A stretch of 64,000 nucleotides of DNA from Ceratotherium simum simum. Taxonomy: Eukaryota; Chordata; Mammalia; Perissodactyla; Rhinocerotidae. The notes below the pieces were generated by a model that saw only the letters and a program-made list of their open reading frames with translations, was not told the origin of the DNA and ran no database searches. The DNA lies in assembly GCF_000283155.1 (NCBI RefSeq), contig NW_004454163.1:1559844-1623843 (forward strand). Reading direction: 5' to 3'. Position 1 is the first letter of the stretch, and every line of letters starts with the position of its first letter. Shown one piece after another: positions 33,618 to 46,389 of this stretch. A program made the translations under genes and the position numbers.

Positions 33618-33810
33618 GGGCCAGCCCCGGTGGCATAGTGGTTAAGTTTGGTGCACTCCACTTTGGTGGCCTGCGTTTTTCTCCCTGGTGCAGACCTACA
33701 CCACTCGTCTGTTGGTGGCCATGCTGTCGTGGTGGTTCATACAAAAAAGGAAGATTGGCAGAAGATGTTAGCCCAGGGCGAATCTTCCTCAGCAAAACAC
33801 CGAAACAAAC
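33618..33810 (+). mobile_element. ERE-type SINE, sense, inserted in an A-rich tail
   Basis: 'gggccagccccggtggcata', 'gtggttaagtttggtgcac', 'ctacaccactcgtc', 'gaagatgttagcccagggc' and an A-rich tail. The duplication 'aaaaaaaaacactaca' flanks it (left copy ends 33617, right copy ends 33826). Three overlapping short frames here are shadows of this SINE. The usual B box is poorly preserved. Confidence 0.88.
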
Positions 33811-33869
33811 AAAAAAAAACACTACACCATTCTTCCTCATATTAAATTAAAGAGCTCAGGCCCCAAACC

Positions 33870-34345
33870 AGAAATCATTCTTTATTCCTCTCTTTCCTTG
33901 AAATCAACAGTAAATTCTACAATCCCTATCTTAAAGCTGTACCTCTAACAAAACTACTCTCTTCACCTGTACTGCCATTTTATAGTCCAGTCCACCTTTC
34001 TCTCAAAATGGTCTTCTCCTTGGTTCCCTGTTTTGAATTTATTCACATTCTAATCTTTTCTTTACACAGAAGCCAGAACTATCTGATAATATTGATAGAA
34101 CAATGATACTCCTTTGATTAAAACTCTACAATTCCTTCTTTAAAAATCAAAAGTTTTTGTCATGGTCTACAAGGTCCTTTGGGATCTGAATCCAGCTTAC
34201 CTTTCCAACCTCATCATATCATATTACAATCTTCCTCTTTCTTACTACTATTTGGTCCTGCCAGCCTTTATCTTCCTAATATGTCATCCCCTTTTCCACT
34301 TCCATGCCATGTATCCTCTCTGCCCAGAACATTCCATCTCCTGGC
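33870..34345 (+). mobile_element. L2 LINE, first part (split)
   Basis: Sense L2 can be followed closely: 'cagaaatcattctttattcc', 'caatgatactcctttgatta', 'catggtctacaaggtccttt', 'gggatctgaatccagcttac', 'ctctctgcccagaacattcc'. The 115-codon frame 34162-34509 is the decayed L2 reading into the insert. Confidence 0.78.
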
Positions 34346-34800
34346 TAGCTTACTGGGGCAGTCATGAGAATTCACTTCTCAGATATCTGACCACTGGGAA
34401 TGTAATTGACATAAGCCTCAGCTACTATTCTCTCAAATTCATCTCTGAGTTTGCCCATGCTTCCCATTGGCTGCTCCTGGCCAAAGGATATACATGGCAG
34501 GGATACTAAGACAGGCTGCTGCCTAGGAGGCACGGTAATATTCTGGATGGCTGACTTTGATTCCAGGACTTCACATGGCCTTGCCAAACTTTCCTTAGGC
34601 TGCAAGGTGATCAGAACATTTTCACTTTCAACCTTCCCTTCCTCTCTTCATGACTTAGAATCATACTTGTAATTCAGTCTGATGGCTCTTTCAGACTTGC
34701 CCAGAGTCATCCTAATTTCTGTCACAGGTGTTTTCCCTAAGAAAATTCTTGAAAATTTAATACCATCTTGGCATTTGCTTCTTGGAGAATCTGAATAGAT
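34346..34800 (-). pseudogene. Unidentified insert with protein-like minus-strand frame
   Basis: The insert splits an L2 and is more GC-rich than its host. On the minus strand one frame is nearly open for about 380 bp with a single internal TGA near 34651. It has segments such as 'MTLGKSERAIRLNYKYDSKS' and, after the stop, 'MGKLRDEFERIVAEAYVNYI', ending at 34372. The mix of charged and hydrophobic residues is unlike random AT-rich sequence. I do not recognise it. A decayed retrocopy of an mRNA or a rare repeat family are the options. No poly(T) or clear target-site duplication is seen. Confidence 0.3.
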
Positions 34801-35085
34801 TCATTCTCTCCTTCATGTCTTAACTTCTCTTCAGATAAAAGCTAGTTAACATATAACTTCATTGGTTACTCTGTGTCCCATTATCTTTTTTTTATTGTTT
34901 CTTTAAATGGCACTTTTCAAAATACAAAATTGCCTGGTTTATATATTTATTTTTGTAATGAATTTTCCACTACTACAACTTCAGTTCCATCAGAGCAAGG
35001 ATCTTTTTGTCTTGTTCACCAATATATCATTTTAGTATCTGAGACATAGTAAGCACTCAATAAATATTTGTTAAACTAGTTTATA
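34801..35085 (+). mobile_element. L2 LINE, second part with 3' end
   Basis: The L2 resumes: 'cttcatgtcttaacttctct', 'gcatttttc'-like decay, 'ccactactacaacttcagt', 'atcagagcaaggatcttttt', and the terminus 'agtaagcactcaataaatat' with 'ttgttaaact'. This is the best preserved L2 3' end in the window. Confidence 0.85.
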
Positions 35086-35319
35086 CTTAGCCTGTGTCTG
35101 TGACCAAGTCTACAAAATGAGTTAAAAGTAGATATGTATTACGTAGCAGTTGACTAGATCAACAAAATATCACTATGAGTTCTGCTGCTGTGCTCTCAAC
35201 TTGCTTATACCCACAGAGAACTGGTCTCACGACACTGATCCATAGGAAGATACGTGAATGCTTTGACAGTTCCTAAGTCACCTCTACAAGCTAGAGTTAT
35301 ATCTTAAACTAAAGGGGAA

Positions 35320-35444
35320 AATTAAATAAGGGACTTTCTCAGCCTTCAATTTTCTAACCCACCTGGAGCATTTTGCACTCATTACCACCACCACTTTCTT
35401 CTCTAGAAAAATGCCTCTCTTCTCCTCATTGACTTCACACTTTT
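35320..35444 (+). mobile_element. L2 LINE fragment, left of a SINE
   Basis: 'tttctcagccttcaattttc', 'cacctggagcattttgcac' and 'cattaccaccaccactttc' correspond to an earlier part of L2 ORF2. It continues after the SINE. Confidence 0.65.
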
Positions 35445-35667
35445 GCCCTGTGCTAACATCCATTGTCAATCTTCTTCTTTTTGCTGAGGAAGATTAACCC
35501 TGAGCTAACAACTGTGCCCATCTTCCTCTATTTTGTATGTGTGATGCCACCACAGCATGGCTTGATGAGCAGTGCATAGATCCATGCCCAGGATCCAAAC
35601 CTGCAAACCCTGGGCTGCTGAAGCAGAGCTGGCGAACTTAACCCACTACACCACTGGGCTGGCCTTA
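35445..35667 (-). mobile_element. ERE-type SINE, antisense, tail lost
   Basis: 'gtgctaacatccattgtcaa', 'gctgaggaagattaaccctg', 'tgatgccaccacagcatgg', 'ggatccaaacctgcaaacc', 'accactgggctggcc'. The expected poly-T at its left end is missing, although a 13-bp target-site duplication 'acttcacactttt' (35432-35444 and 35668-35680) is intact. Confidence 0.9.
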
Positions 35668-35860
35668 ACTTCACACTTTTACGTGTTCAGTTCTATAAAC
35701 CTACTCCATTGCTGGTTCTATTTCGTATTCCTAATTCATTCATGTGGCACACTGAACCTCGAGTTTAGGTATTACTGCTGTCTGTTAACTCATCCATTCT
35801 GACAGCTTCAACTATCATACTTACCCAAGTGACTCCTATTTCTAAATTGTACTTCCTGAG
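35668..35860 (+). mobile_element. L2 LINE fragment, right of the SINE
   Basis: Continues the L2 ORF2 order with 'cattgctggttctatttcg' and a pyrimidine-rich run. It is strongly decayed. Confidence 0.45.
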
Positions 35861-35989
35861 AGGATATATCTAACATAAATTGTATATAAATATTTAAATA
35901 AAATTTAATATAATTTTAAAATTCATATTTTAATTTAAATAATATTTAATGATACTAATTAAATATAAAATATATAAATTTTTCAGGTT

Positions 35990-36162
35990 TATACCACAGA
36001 AAGAACATAGGCTTTATAGTTATAAAGACCTCAGTAAAAACTGTCTGTCACAGTTATATAAATTTGGACAACTTATTTAAAGTCTCCTGAAATCCTAGTT
36101 TTGTCATTTAAAATATTGAGGTAATGAGAGCTACCTCACTGAAATTTTCGTTTCTGGCATGC
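35990..36162 (-). mobile_element. MIR SINE, antisense
   Basis: The plus strand: 'cataggctttatagttataa', 'tggacaacttatttaaagtc', 'tagttttgtcatttaaaat', 'aatgagagctacctcact'. Decayed but in reverse MIR order. The stretch 35865-35985 before it is pure low-complexity AT. Confidence 0.6.
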
Positions 36163-36164
36163 AT

Positions 36165-37625
36165 CACAAGCTTAATAGTATGTTGTTAATGTCGTTAAAA
36201 AATAGATTCTGGGATACAGGCCAATCCTTTTACCAATATTTGCCTAATTGTGTAAATTTAAAGTGTTAGATTTTTACTTTTAAAGGCCAAATACATAATT
36301 GAAATAAATCATAAGTACATAAAAGGTCAAATATATGAGTGAATTAATTTGTTAATAAATTAACTATTTTTCTCATCATATGAAAAATATTACGAAAAAG
36401 AAATCTAGTAAATTGACTCTTTTCTAGTCATAATCCAAACCCCTAGCCATCCTGTTGTCATTTATAGTACAGTGACAGTACCTCATATGATCCACAAGTG
36501 GTTTAATCTGTTGAGGAAAACTGGTGAAGTGGTAGTACAAGAATTTTCATAAACACAAGAACTGAACGATTTTTCCGGGACTGTATTTTTTTCCTTTCTG
36601 TCTTTCTTTACAACCCTCTCCTAAAACTCCTAAACACACAAAAGCCACATATTATATTCAGGAAGATTATGATGCAGAGCTACCATCTAGCTCTGTGGGT
36701 GCCCACTACGCAAGGTTCCTAAATCCACTGCTTCCTCTACTCTTTCCTCTCTCCCTTTGGTCACCCAGCGGTGCCAACGTGAAACCACTGACCTCACAAA
36801 GTACTCAGAGTACAAAAGAGAAAGATAACTGTGCACTATTTCAGGAAGTATATTGTTTTTTAAAAATGTACAGCAGCTTTGCTAATTTAGTAAGATATTA
36901 AAATGTATATGAATAAACATCTTTTATCATTTGGTTTAAGCAAACTTAAATGTTAAATTTATTGGAAGATAAAGTGATTTATTTATACCAGTGAGCCCCT
37001 TCTGTTAAAAGCCATCTTATAGAATGCATTCTTGTCTATGTAGTTCTGAAAGAAATGCTTCCAAATAGATCGCCATTTGCATACCACCCACAAACAGCAC
37101 GGAACATTAATAAATACAATTTCATGTTCTCTTTCTCTTTATTATCTTAGATGCCTATTTGAGGAATCCAGAATATTTTGAAACATAAGTAAAAATGCAG
37201 CCAGATTCAGAGAGGATGCATTATGTCGAAAATTTGGTCTTCAATAAGGGGCTCAAGCTATAGATTGGAAAATTAGGTGTGTGATGCCATGTATATTCAC
37301 TGTAAGAGGCAAGTTAATGTGATTCCTTTGGATATTATATATGGAGAAATATTGAGTGGTAATAAAATTTTATCTTACTGTGTTTTTTAAATAGATCTAA
37401 GCAATTTTTCTTCCTTTAAATGTAATGATACAATCTTGCAAAATGAATGTGCTGTAAACACAAACTAGTTCAATTATTTTTATTGATAACTAGTGCCATA
37501 ACTTTAAAAATGTTAAACACATAATTTTCACACATATACAGAGTGAGAACATATCAAAATTTTAGCTCATTAATAAGAGAACAGGAAGATGAAATAGCTA
37601 AAGCAAAAAAGAGTATGAGAATAAT
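36165..37625. other. No gene seen; mostly single-copy DNA
   Basis: No repeat was recognised. The plus-strand frame 36695-36901 has an L/P/S-rich N-terminal run but no family signature. The part at 37000-37260 is more even in composition and could be conserved; that is a guess. Confidence 0.4.
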
Positions 37626-37629
37626 CTTT

Positions 37630-37668
37630 TGATATAGATATAGATATGGATAAGGATATAGATATCTA
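37630..37668. repeat. (GATATA)n simple repeat
   Basis: Short imperfect tandem units 'gatatagatatagatatg' and 'gataaggatatagatatc'. Confidence 0.85.
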
Positions 37669-37669
37669 T

Positions 37670-39985
37670 GAATCCTGCAATTAGATTGCCAAGTTAAATC
37701 TAAAATAGATTAATGTACCATAGGATAATAAAACAAAAATTGGGGAGTTATTTTGCCTAATACTAGAAGAAAAATCATTTGAATCTTATTAGTTTGCATA
37801 AGTTAACATCTAACTTTATAAAGCCATTTATACTAGGCCTTAGTAAATACTACATAGTCACATTTTTCTAGTCAGATTATTCTTAGACACACTTATTAGG
37901 AAATGGTCTAGTATGATATTGTATGGACATTTATTTATTTATCCATTTATTGCCTTACAGATTTTGTATACTTTTTCTTAAAACTTAGTTATTGATTATT
38001 TAATAAAGATTAATTTACTAATTTCTTAATAAGTAACCACTTTTATTGAGCACTCTGTCAAACACAGATAATGGTCTTACTTTGGGTGCACATAATTAAA
38101 CAGATCTAAATCCTAGTATTAACATATCTTCCAATTCAATACTATAGTGATCATTAATAAAACAAAATTATTTTAACTTCAAATCCCTCTGCAGAAACTA
38201 ATTTCTACCTGGGACATATTTTCATGTCCTATGAAACATGGCCTCCATCCTCTGAGCCATAATTTCTTTAAATCACATTTAGTGAGTGATAATATATAGG
38301 CACGTATTAAATATATAGAGTTTTAAACAACACAGACTTGGGTATTAAAGTGAAATAAATTTGTTTAATAAGTGATCCCATACACCAAATGACTAAATCT
38401 ACCTGAAAACTTTTATGTATGTAAATAATCAAAATTAAAAGTAATATATACAACTACTAATAAAAGTAAAATTAGAGCCATGAGTTTAAGAATAGAATAT
38501 TTCTTGCTGGGTTGATAAAGAAAGTCTTTGCAAAAGTTAGGAGATAAACGGGGGCTTGAGAAAATAGTAGGTTATTGATGTTGCAGAAAAGAACAATTTC
38601 ATCGTGGCCTCCACTTATCAACATTGCATATGGTGACCAGTTCTGTACATAGTTAACTGTGCCCAGAGATCAGCAAAGATGCAATATGGAAAGATAAAAT
38701 GATAAAGATAAAATATTATATCATTCATTGAAGCCAGAATGGAAATGAGATAAAATTGAAGAAACTGATTACTCTTCAGACTGACGCCCTGCTCATATTG
38801 AAACACTCAGGAATTTAGATGTTCCCTTGGCAAGGAAACAAAAAGGAGAGGAAAAATTTTTAACTGAATTAGTATTTTTTCCAAAAGCCAAGATTAAGAA
38901 AAAAGTCTGCGATGATTAAGTTGACCATTAATTGGCAAGATGTGACTTATAACCATCAGCGGAAAAGTGAGTTTAAGAGTTAAGTGAAATTATGGGAAAA
39001 TAATTATTGAGCTATATTGAGTTATAATTATAGATACTGAAAAATCAAGTTTTCTTTTTACACTTTTGAGTTTATACTTGTAATGTTACCATGTAGTCCA
39101 TCCGCAGCCCCAAATTTCATACTAGTTTTAAGTAAAGACAGTTTCCTATCCTGTTTTTTTAAGTCATCGAGGCTTATTAACCTCATTTATGCAATGTTCA
39201 GTTTACATTCTCATTTGAGCTTCTTGGATGGGTAAGGAAAAAGAGGAGTCTGATGAGAGAACTGTGAATAACACAGAGTGTAGGCATATACGCTCTGCAG
39301 AATAATGTACTGTATAAAACAATTTGTATGCAAATTAACCCGAGGCACAAAGACTTAGAGGGAGAAAAGTGGAGGATGTTAGGAACTAGCTAAGGCAGGT
39401 TTTCTCTGCCTTGCTTTCACCATTGTATCCATTATCCCTTATTTCAGCAGAAGTGACATTTCCAATATTCACTGCCCTAAGTGAGGTTAAAAGCTGAAAG
39501 ATTTGAAATTGAGTCAAACTTATTTTAGATTTCTAATGTAAACATAATCTTGACTTTTTTAAAACTATATGCCTTTGCTTTCTTTTCCTTCTTTCTTTCT
39601 TTCCACTAAGGATTGGCTTTGAATATCAAAGGTGAAGGAACTTGGATTATAGAGTGGGAATACGTGTACTGATATTTCTCATTGAAAAGGAGAGTGCAAG
39701 AGGAGAAGCAAAGGACTATGACTAGTATATACCTGAGAAACACCTCTTGGTTAAGTCCCGAGTACTAGGCAATAGAAACACCAGGTGGAGTGACCTAGAT
39801 CTGAGGAAATTTTTGCTTCCTTTTCTTCTTGAAACCTGAGAAAGCATCTGTTTTTGCAAAGATGAACTACACACTATTAATAACATTAAAAGTAAAGAAT
39901 AGCGGTTACTCTATAGGAGATATTGTGCCAACTCATATTTAGAAAGAGTTATCAAGTCATTCTTCCCTTGAATTTTCCATGTACA
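37670..39985. other. No gene seen; single-copy AT-rich DNA
   Basis: I see no convincing repeat and no coding frame. The 38618-38806 minus frame has no features of a protein family. Confidence 0.4.
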
Positions 39986-39989
39986 AAAG

Positions 39990-40640
39990 TCTCCCACACT
40001 TCCCACGAGGAGTGACGAAGAAGAAAGGATTGGCCTGGGGATTTGGTGAGGCCTCTAGGTCAGATCAAGAAGTTGGCAGCTATACCTCCTTGAGGATCAT
40101 GACCCTATACCAGGAGGATCAAGCATCTACAGCCAGAATGAAGTAGAGAAAGAGACCAGGGAACCAAGATCAGACCAGACGAGTCACTAAACCACATCAG
40201 TAGCAAACTCAAGCGTAGGAGCAATAATATCTGAGGAGCAACAGTAGAACCACTCCTTACCACCAGGTGTGTCAAGTTTGGGTACTCAAGGGGAGCAGAC
40301 ATTGACATATAGTTAGCAGTGCAAATATTTATTGTAAAAGGAAAAGAGAGGAAGCAAGATTGAGCAGGGGAAGCCTTTAGATAGTGAAGCTGATTTAACA
40401 AAGTCTCTGTCAGCCCAACAGGGAGCTCTAGAACAAATATAGACAGATCCATGTTGTGTAGAAATGACTAGGCCTTTGTCTGACCACCATGCTCAGTTAT
40501 TGGCTGGTGGGCATCCAGATAAGAGCATATCCTTGAGGCATACCACTGCCTTGTTTAGCAGAGCACACCCTGAAATTAGTGTGACCTTGGGTCACAAGCT
40601 AAGCTAAAGATTGATGCTCTCAGCTAACCACCTTTTTGCA
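39990..40640 (-). mobile_element. Possible old LTR, minus orientation, family unknown
   Basis: A GC-richer block between AT-rich flanks. On the minus strand it carries AATAAA in 'ttacaataaatatttgcact' (40317-40336), followed by a C/T-rich stretch such as 'tgctccccttgagtaccc' and, upstream, 'gctcaatcttgcttcctctc'. That resembles the R/U5 part of an LTR. The 115-codon minus frame 40105-40452 is L- and S-rich and reads through this signal, so I take it as non-coding. Confidence 0.35.
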
Positions 40641-40649
40641 GCTCGGAGG

Positions 40650-43600
40650 CAAGTCCCTTCCTGAAGAGTGATCTGGGCATTGCATTTTCATGTCAGTCAT
40701 ATCAACATAGCCCTTTTCAAGTCCCCCTTCACTTTCAAATCTTCTCATCACCTAGTCAAGCGTAGGTCTTCCTTAGAAGGAAGAGAAGAATATAGTGAGG
40801 GCGATGACCTTGAACTCCTTATGCCAAGAAAAACTAAGGCAAAATTGGGATTTGCTGATTTCACCTTGAACTGGCAAGATTTGGTTTTCCCCTGTAATCA
40901 AATGAGACTTAAAGACCTAAGTAGTTTTTAGTTATAAAGAAATAAGTAGTTTAATCTTTGTACACCAAATTTTTCCTATTGTGGTAATACCCACTGTATA
41001 TATTTTAAATATACAGAAATAAGGAAATTTTATTACTAAGAAACATCTGTAACAGGTGTTTTAGTTCTAGATTTCTAGATGCATTTAAATATAGAATTAA
41101 ATTACTAGCTTTCAAAGGTATATAAGCCAACTACTTACACAAATTCAGCATTTCCCTTTTGGAGGATTATAAAGCTATATTCTAGAATAAGGTAAAATAA
41201 AAGTAGTGAACTATTCTCTCAGTGCATCCTACCGAGCGAACTGAAAGAATTAGTGATAACTTCTAAACATGACTATATCCACTTGTAAATCCTTGATGAA
41301 CGTAAATAGCAATGTCATGAAGAATTATGAAATGCAATTAATTAAGCTCCTATAAGAAAAGAAAACAACATTCCAGAAAAAAAATACAGGCAATTACTCA
41401 AGAGGAAAGAGATTTAGTAATGAAAACTGAAAACGAATATATAGGATTTTCACTATCATTCATGTTCTCAAAGTTTCTCTTGCGACTCTAAATCTAAGGG
41501 AAATACAGTAGGTGCCAAGTATCCCCGTATCATAAGTGACGTGTCAGGCTACCTGTGCAGATGTTCTAAGAGACAAAAAAGAAGTTCTGCAACATAAGTT
41601 ATCTCTTACCTTCAGGTTTTAAGGAATGAAGAAGATCAATAGAGAAGATTTGTTGGCAGGGATTTGTTAGTATGTTGTAAATTCCACCCTTATCCCCATG
41701 GAGGAGGCAAGAGGAGAGCGTTTCCCCAGCCATAAGCCAGAGAGAGAGCCTTCAAGGGGATTAACTACTAAATTTCTTTTCGGTCCAAAATAATAGAGAA
41801 CATTACATTTCACTAATAATTAATATGCAGATTGATTTTGGTGCTCACACTCATACATGCAGCCATGTGTCACACACAATATGAGAGATACTCTAAAAGA
41901 AGAGTGAGGGTTCCAAATGCAGAGAGATTTTAACTGAGGCCCCCTGCTCATCGGTATACTCTCAGCATATTGGGACCTATTTCCACTTATATGCATCCTG
42001 TTGAGTGGATTTTTGGATTAAATTATATAATTTTAGCTCAACTAACACTTACAGAATGGAAAATGGCTGACAAAGATACTTGTAAAGAAAACAGGCTGAT
42101 AGTCCTAATGATAGAAGTAAAAGCAAATAACAGTGAAATCACAGAGATATCATGTTTTTCAACCCTTGTGAAAGTTTTTCTTTGGACACTAACCAGGTTA
42201 AAACAATGTCAGTCTAAATAAATGTGTCAAGAAATTAGGCAATTAAATAATACACTACTAAATAATCAATAGGTCAAAGAAGAAATCATTCCTAACTCAT
42301 GACCAAAATCATTAATTTTAATGTGCTTTTGGAATACAATTTAACTCCAGAAATTTTAGTCTACCTTACTACCAGAAGTTCTTAAGTCATTATTCCTATG
42401 GTAGAGAGAGATACTGAGGGTGTGACAGACTCCTTGGATGTAGAGACAAAAAGATCTTTCTCACATGACCTGCTCCTGCTAATTGCTGCTATATTATGTC
42501 AACCTTAACAAAGCTTTATTTAAGATCCACCTTTAACTTTTACTCAAGAGCCTTTGTAGCTTACATGCAGTTATTAGCATTGCCTCAGAATCTCCATCAA
42601 GATTCCATTCCCGTAACTTCTGCCATTAATTTTTGTGAAGTTATAATCATTGCCCCCTTAAGCACCATTTTCATCCAATCACTCAGGACTTTGAAGTAAA
42701 TGCCCATATTACCTAACATAAAATCTAAAATTCCCAATCCACTCCACAAAATTTCTTTGCTTTAATCACTTCCTATGGAATTTAAACAAACATATTTCTT
42801 TCGACTAAGCTATTTGGTCTTTGCTTTACCCAGTTTACTGATCTCAACACCCAATGTCTGCTTGCTGTTTTCACTATATCAATGTGTGATTCATTTGTTG
42901 TTTTATTCACTCTTTCCTATGCCTTCATCATGAATGCGGAATCACTGTGACTTTTCTTTCAAATAAAAATGTCATTTCAGAACAATCATTCCTAAAGTAT
43001 TGAAAAAATAAGGTCTTAAATTATTTTTGATAATCAAATGTGGCCTACTTTGGTCATCATTATGAATATGACAAATTCTTAAAGTTACAACTTCTAGTGG
43101 AAAAAGTAAAAGAAATGCAGCATATTCAGCTTTGAGTTTAGGGAGAAATTTCATGACCATTTATTAGGCTCATATTGTTTCATAAATCCATATTCATTTG
43201 GAATGTTGAAGTTGAGGAACTCTATACTTAATACCAATGTGATATTTGACAAATAGTATTGAATTCAATTAAGTCATTAATATTTATTGCATTTGATATA
43301 AAAATTAAATATTATAATTTAAATATATATTTAAAATATTTTGCAGTAGCACAAAAAATACTCCTAAATATATTTTAAAACAGAGTAATTAAGATATGCT
43401 TCTAAATAAAAACTTAAATAAAAGTGCATTTCTCTAGATATTCTCATTTGGAAACAAGTTAATTTTGGTTTTTTTTTTTTTCTGTTTTGAACACTCACTT
43501 TCAAAAATAAGGGCTATATCCTTCTTGTTTATATAAGACTTTATATTTATTATATTTTAATGTAATCAAATATCAGCTAAAATATGATTGGAAAAAAGAG

Positions 43601-44550
43601 GTCTCTGAATGTAAAGATTAAACATTGGAAGAAGGCCTTCTAAGTCATGTTGTACCTATATTGCCTTTACAACAGCATAACGAAAGTGCATTTTGATATA
43701 TATCTTTAATATTCTTTTTATTGAAGTGAGAGACAGTATAAGAAAGTAACTTATAGTTTCTTGGGACAGTGTACTCCCAGATATTTCTATGTGTAGACAT
43801 CCTTGTTGCTTTTAACATTCCCTCTACAACAATAACGCTTTACTTGGAACCACAAAACAAATATTCAAAATCACAGAGGAAAGAAAATCCATAAGTACTG
43901 TGTTTTAATTTAATATTTCTTTCACTTTCACAAGTTGATATTTTTAGAACTAGTCAGTGTGGTTACCACGAATTTATTTCTGAAAATAGGAGTTATATAA
44001 TTTAGTAACTCTGTAGAAATAGATTTGAAGTAAATCTTTATACACAAATTATAATAAAATCTACATAAAATGAGATTAACTTCTAAAATGCTATATTGAC
44101 TTCTATGATAATTTAGGGCATTTTATTAGAGGCACATTGTCTAATTCAGCATAATTTAAAAGTCTCTCCTAGGACACGCAACTAGCAATTAAAACCAAAC
44201 AAAACAAATTTATTGTCATTATTTTTCTAAAGTTTCTTCTAAAGTTTCATCTGTAGCATTTGTATTCTGATTATTTCTTTTTCTTTCTATTCATTTCCTA
44301 ATTTTGTCTCATTTTAAAACTTTATCTCTTTGAGAACACAAATACATTTTAATGTTAGTAAATATATGCTGAAGTATTGACAAACAATAATTTATAAAAT
44401 GTTCTCATTTTTGTTTAGGCCACTAAAGATTTTTATTCTAATGCATGTTTATAGTTTGGTTAACAATATGAGTATTATTACCATTTTCTTCCCAATGTTT
44501 TCAAAATCATTTAGTGATATTCTTTCCAGATGCTGTTATACAGAGCTGTT
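40650..44550. other. No gene seen; AT-rich single-copy DNA
   Basis: Frames at 40668-40931, 41970-42221, 42496-42699 and 42972-43160 were checked and show no family motif. A weak L2-like pyrimidine-rich texture at 42480-42960 could not be confirmed. Poly-T lies at 43470-43482. Confidence 0.4.
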
Positions 44551-44568
44551 GCCGCAATGTTTCATCTT

Positions 44569-44787
44569 TTTTTTTTTTTTTTTAAAGATTTTATTTATTT
44601 TATTTTTCCCCCCAAAGCCCCAGTGGATAGTTGTGTGTCGTAGCTGCACATCCTTCTAGTTGCTGTATGTGGGACTCGGCCTCAGGATGAACTGAGAAGT
44701 GGTGCCTCGATGCGCACCCGGGATCCGAACCCGGGCCATCAGCATCGCAGCGCGCGCACTTAACCACCAAGCCACAGGGCCGGCCCT
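44569..44787 (-). mobile_element. Young tRNA-derived SINE, antisense
   Basis: Poly-T, then 'aaagattttatttatttta', 'ccccaaagccccagtggata', 'ccttctagttgctgtatg', 'gatgcgcacccgggatccga', 'gcgcgcgcacttaaccacc', 'acagggccggccc'. On the minus strand the pol III A box ('tggcttggtgg') and B box ('ggttcggatcc') are intact. CpGs are many, which marks a young copy. A perfect 15-bp target-site duplication 'gcaatgtttcatctt' flanks it (44554-44568 and 44788-44802). The minus frame 44600-44791 is SINE sequence. Confidence 0.95.
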
Positions 44788-44804
44788 GCAATGTTTCATC
44801 TTAA

Positions 44805-46385
44805 CGTTAAAATTCTTATAAAATAATAAGTGAATTATAATGTTTCAGCAGTTTTGATATGTTCAGGGCAAGACCTACTTCATTCCTTGCTAAGTAAAAT
44901 AAAAAGAGAACAATCTCCATGGCAACAATTGCATAATGCTTGTTAATTTCAACATCTCACTCAAACAGGTTTCTGGATCTCTTCTGGTGTCTATGTTAGA
45001 TATTTGTAAATGTTTCATCACAGTAGAGTAAGAAATAGAAAGTCTGGAGAAATTGGATACAAGCATTTCAAGAATTGATTCATCGTTTTAATACAATTAC
45101 AGCATTAAATATAAGAAAATAATATACTTTTCCTTCTTAATGCCAAATTCAGCAGACAGACCTATCTTCAATTGTTTTTTCCCCTGTATAAGAACTGATT
45201 AGTCAAATATACATTTGAATGTTTATAGCTGTGTGTATGTATATTTGTATATAAAAACACTGGCTACAGTCTGCCGCTCAGAATCTAAAAAGCCAAATCT
45301 CTATAGTTGATATACACGATATTAACTTAAGTAAAATGAAGTCAGAAATACAAATCTCTAATCAGAGACTATTCATGATATATTACAAAACCAAATAAAA
45401 ATGACTTGATTTTCCATTAGCCAGGATAATCAGAAATCAACCCTCAAATACAATGCAAGGTGGTAAAATATTTGCTTAAAAATATTTTGTATTTAGAGTA
45501 GTCTGAAGCGATCAATTTTGAAAAAATTTTCCTCTCTATCCCACAAGTGTTAGAACATTTATTTTAATCTCTCGTCTGTCCGTGTTTTCTCAAGTGATCC
45601 ATGGAAGTGATTCTCCAAAAGAGCAAAGCTATTTTTTTTTAATAGAATCTGAGACAAACATTTCTCTGTGACTCTTCCAGCAAGCCAACCCTTTTAGTCA
45701 TATATCCTTTCTTTGCTTAGATATACTGGTCCACAATTCTCTAGACAAACCCATTCTCCTTTTTCCTTTTCTTTTGTTAGCATTACTTGTGGTATTTGAC
45801 CTCTTTTTGTAAAGATGATTGTCCCCAACTCCTGTCAGCATCTTTCTGAGTGCCTGAGGTCCTGCCAGTGTTCATTTTGGTCTACAGATAATTAACTCAG
45901 AAAATCATTTGGACAAATTTAAATCCCTAGAGATTAGTTCGGGTCATCTCCTTTTGTATTAATTTGCTCAAGCAACTTGTCCACTGTGAGTCATTTCTGG
46001 GGCAGAGATTTGGCTATCAAGAAACTATATAACTTGACTGTACTCTGGGGCACCTCAATGACATTTTTTTTCTTAGAATCTGTCAGTTTTAGAAAAAATA
46101 CAATTCAGAGCACTGTCAAGTCTTTAAAATGGAATGTTTTCATTTCACGTTAGCATTTGGTAAGCACTGAATGTGGTTCATGAAAACAATATAATGTTAC
46201 CTGTGTTCATTTTGATGGGGATTTAGAAAATATTGTTCTATTCTAACGCAAGTATAAAATTTAAGTACACATATATACTTCATATATTTTCCTTTGCATT
46301 TTTACTCTTAACTATAATGCCAGCATCACAGAAAGACAATGAAGAAGTTGTAGCTGTTTGAACTATTTTCAGGAAGAGATAGGAA
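44805..46385. other. No gene seen; single-copy DNA
   Basis: Unassigned, AT-rich. No repeat that I can name and no frame of note. Confidence 0.4.
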
Positions 46386-46389
46386 CACT

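Noticed and set aside
34162..34509. 115-codon plus-strand frame
   Set aside because: It lies in decayed L2 and crosses into the insert at 34346, so it is not one coding unit.
40105..40452. 115-codon minus-strand frame rich in L and S
   Set aside because: It reads through an LTR-like poly(A) region, has no domain signature and its composition is biased.
44569..44787. tRNA-like A and B boxes as a functional tRNA gene
   Set aside because: They belong to a tRNA-derived SINE with an A tail and target-site duplication. There is no cloverleaf 3' half.
44600..44791. 63-codon minus-strand frame beginning MQGRPCGLVV
   Set aside because: It is the SINE body read in sense. The same peptide appears in the other young SINE (48726-49040).
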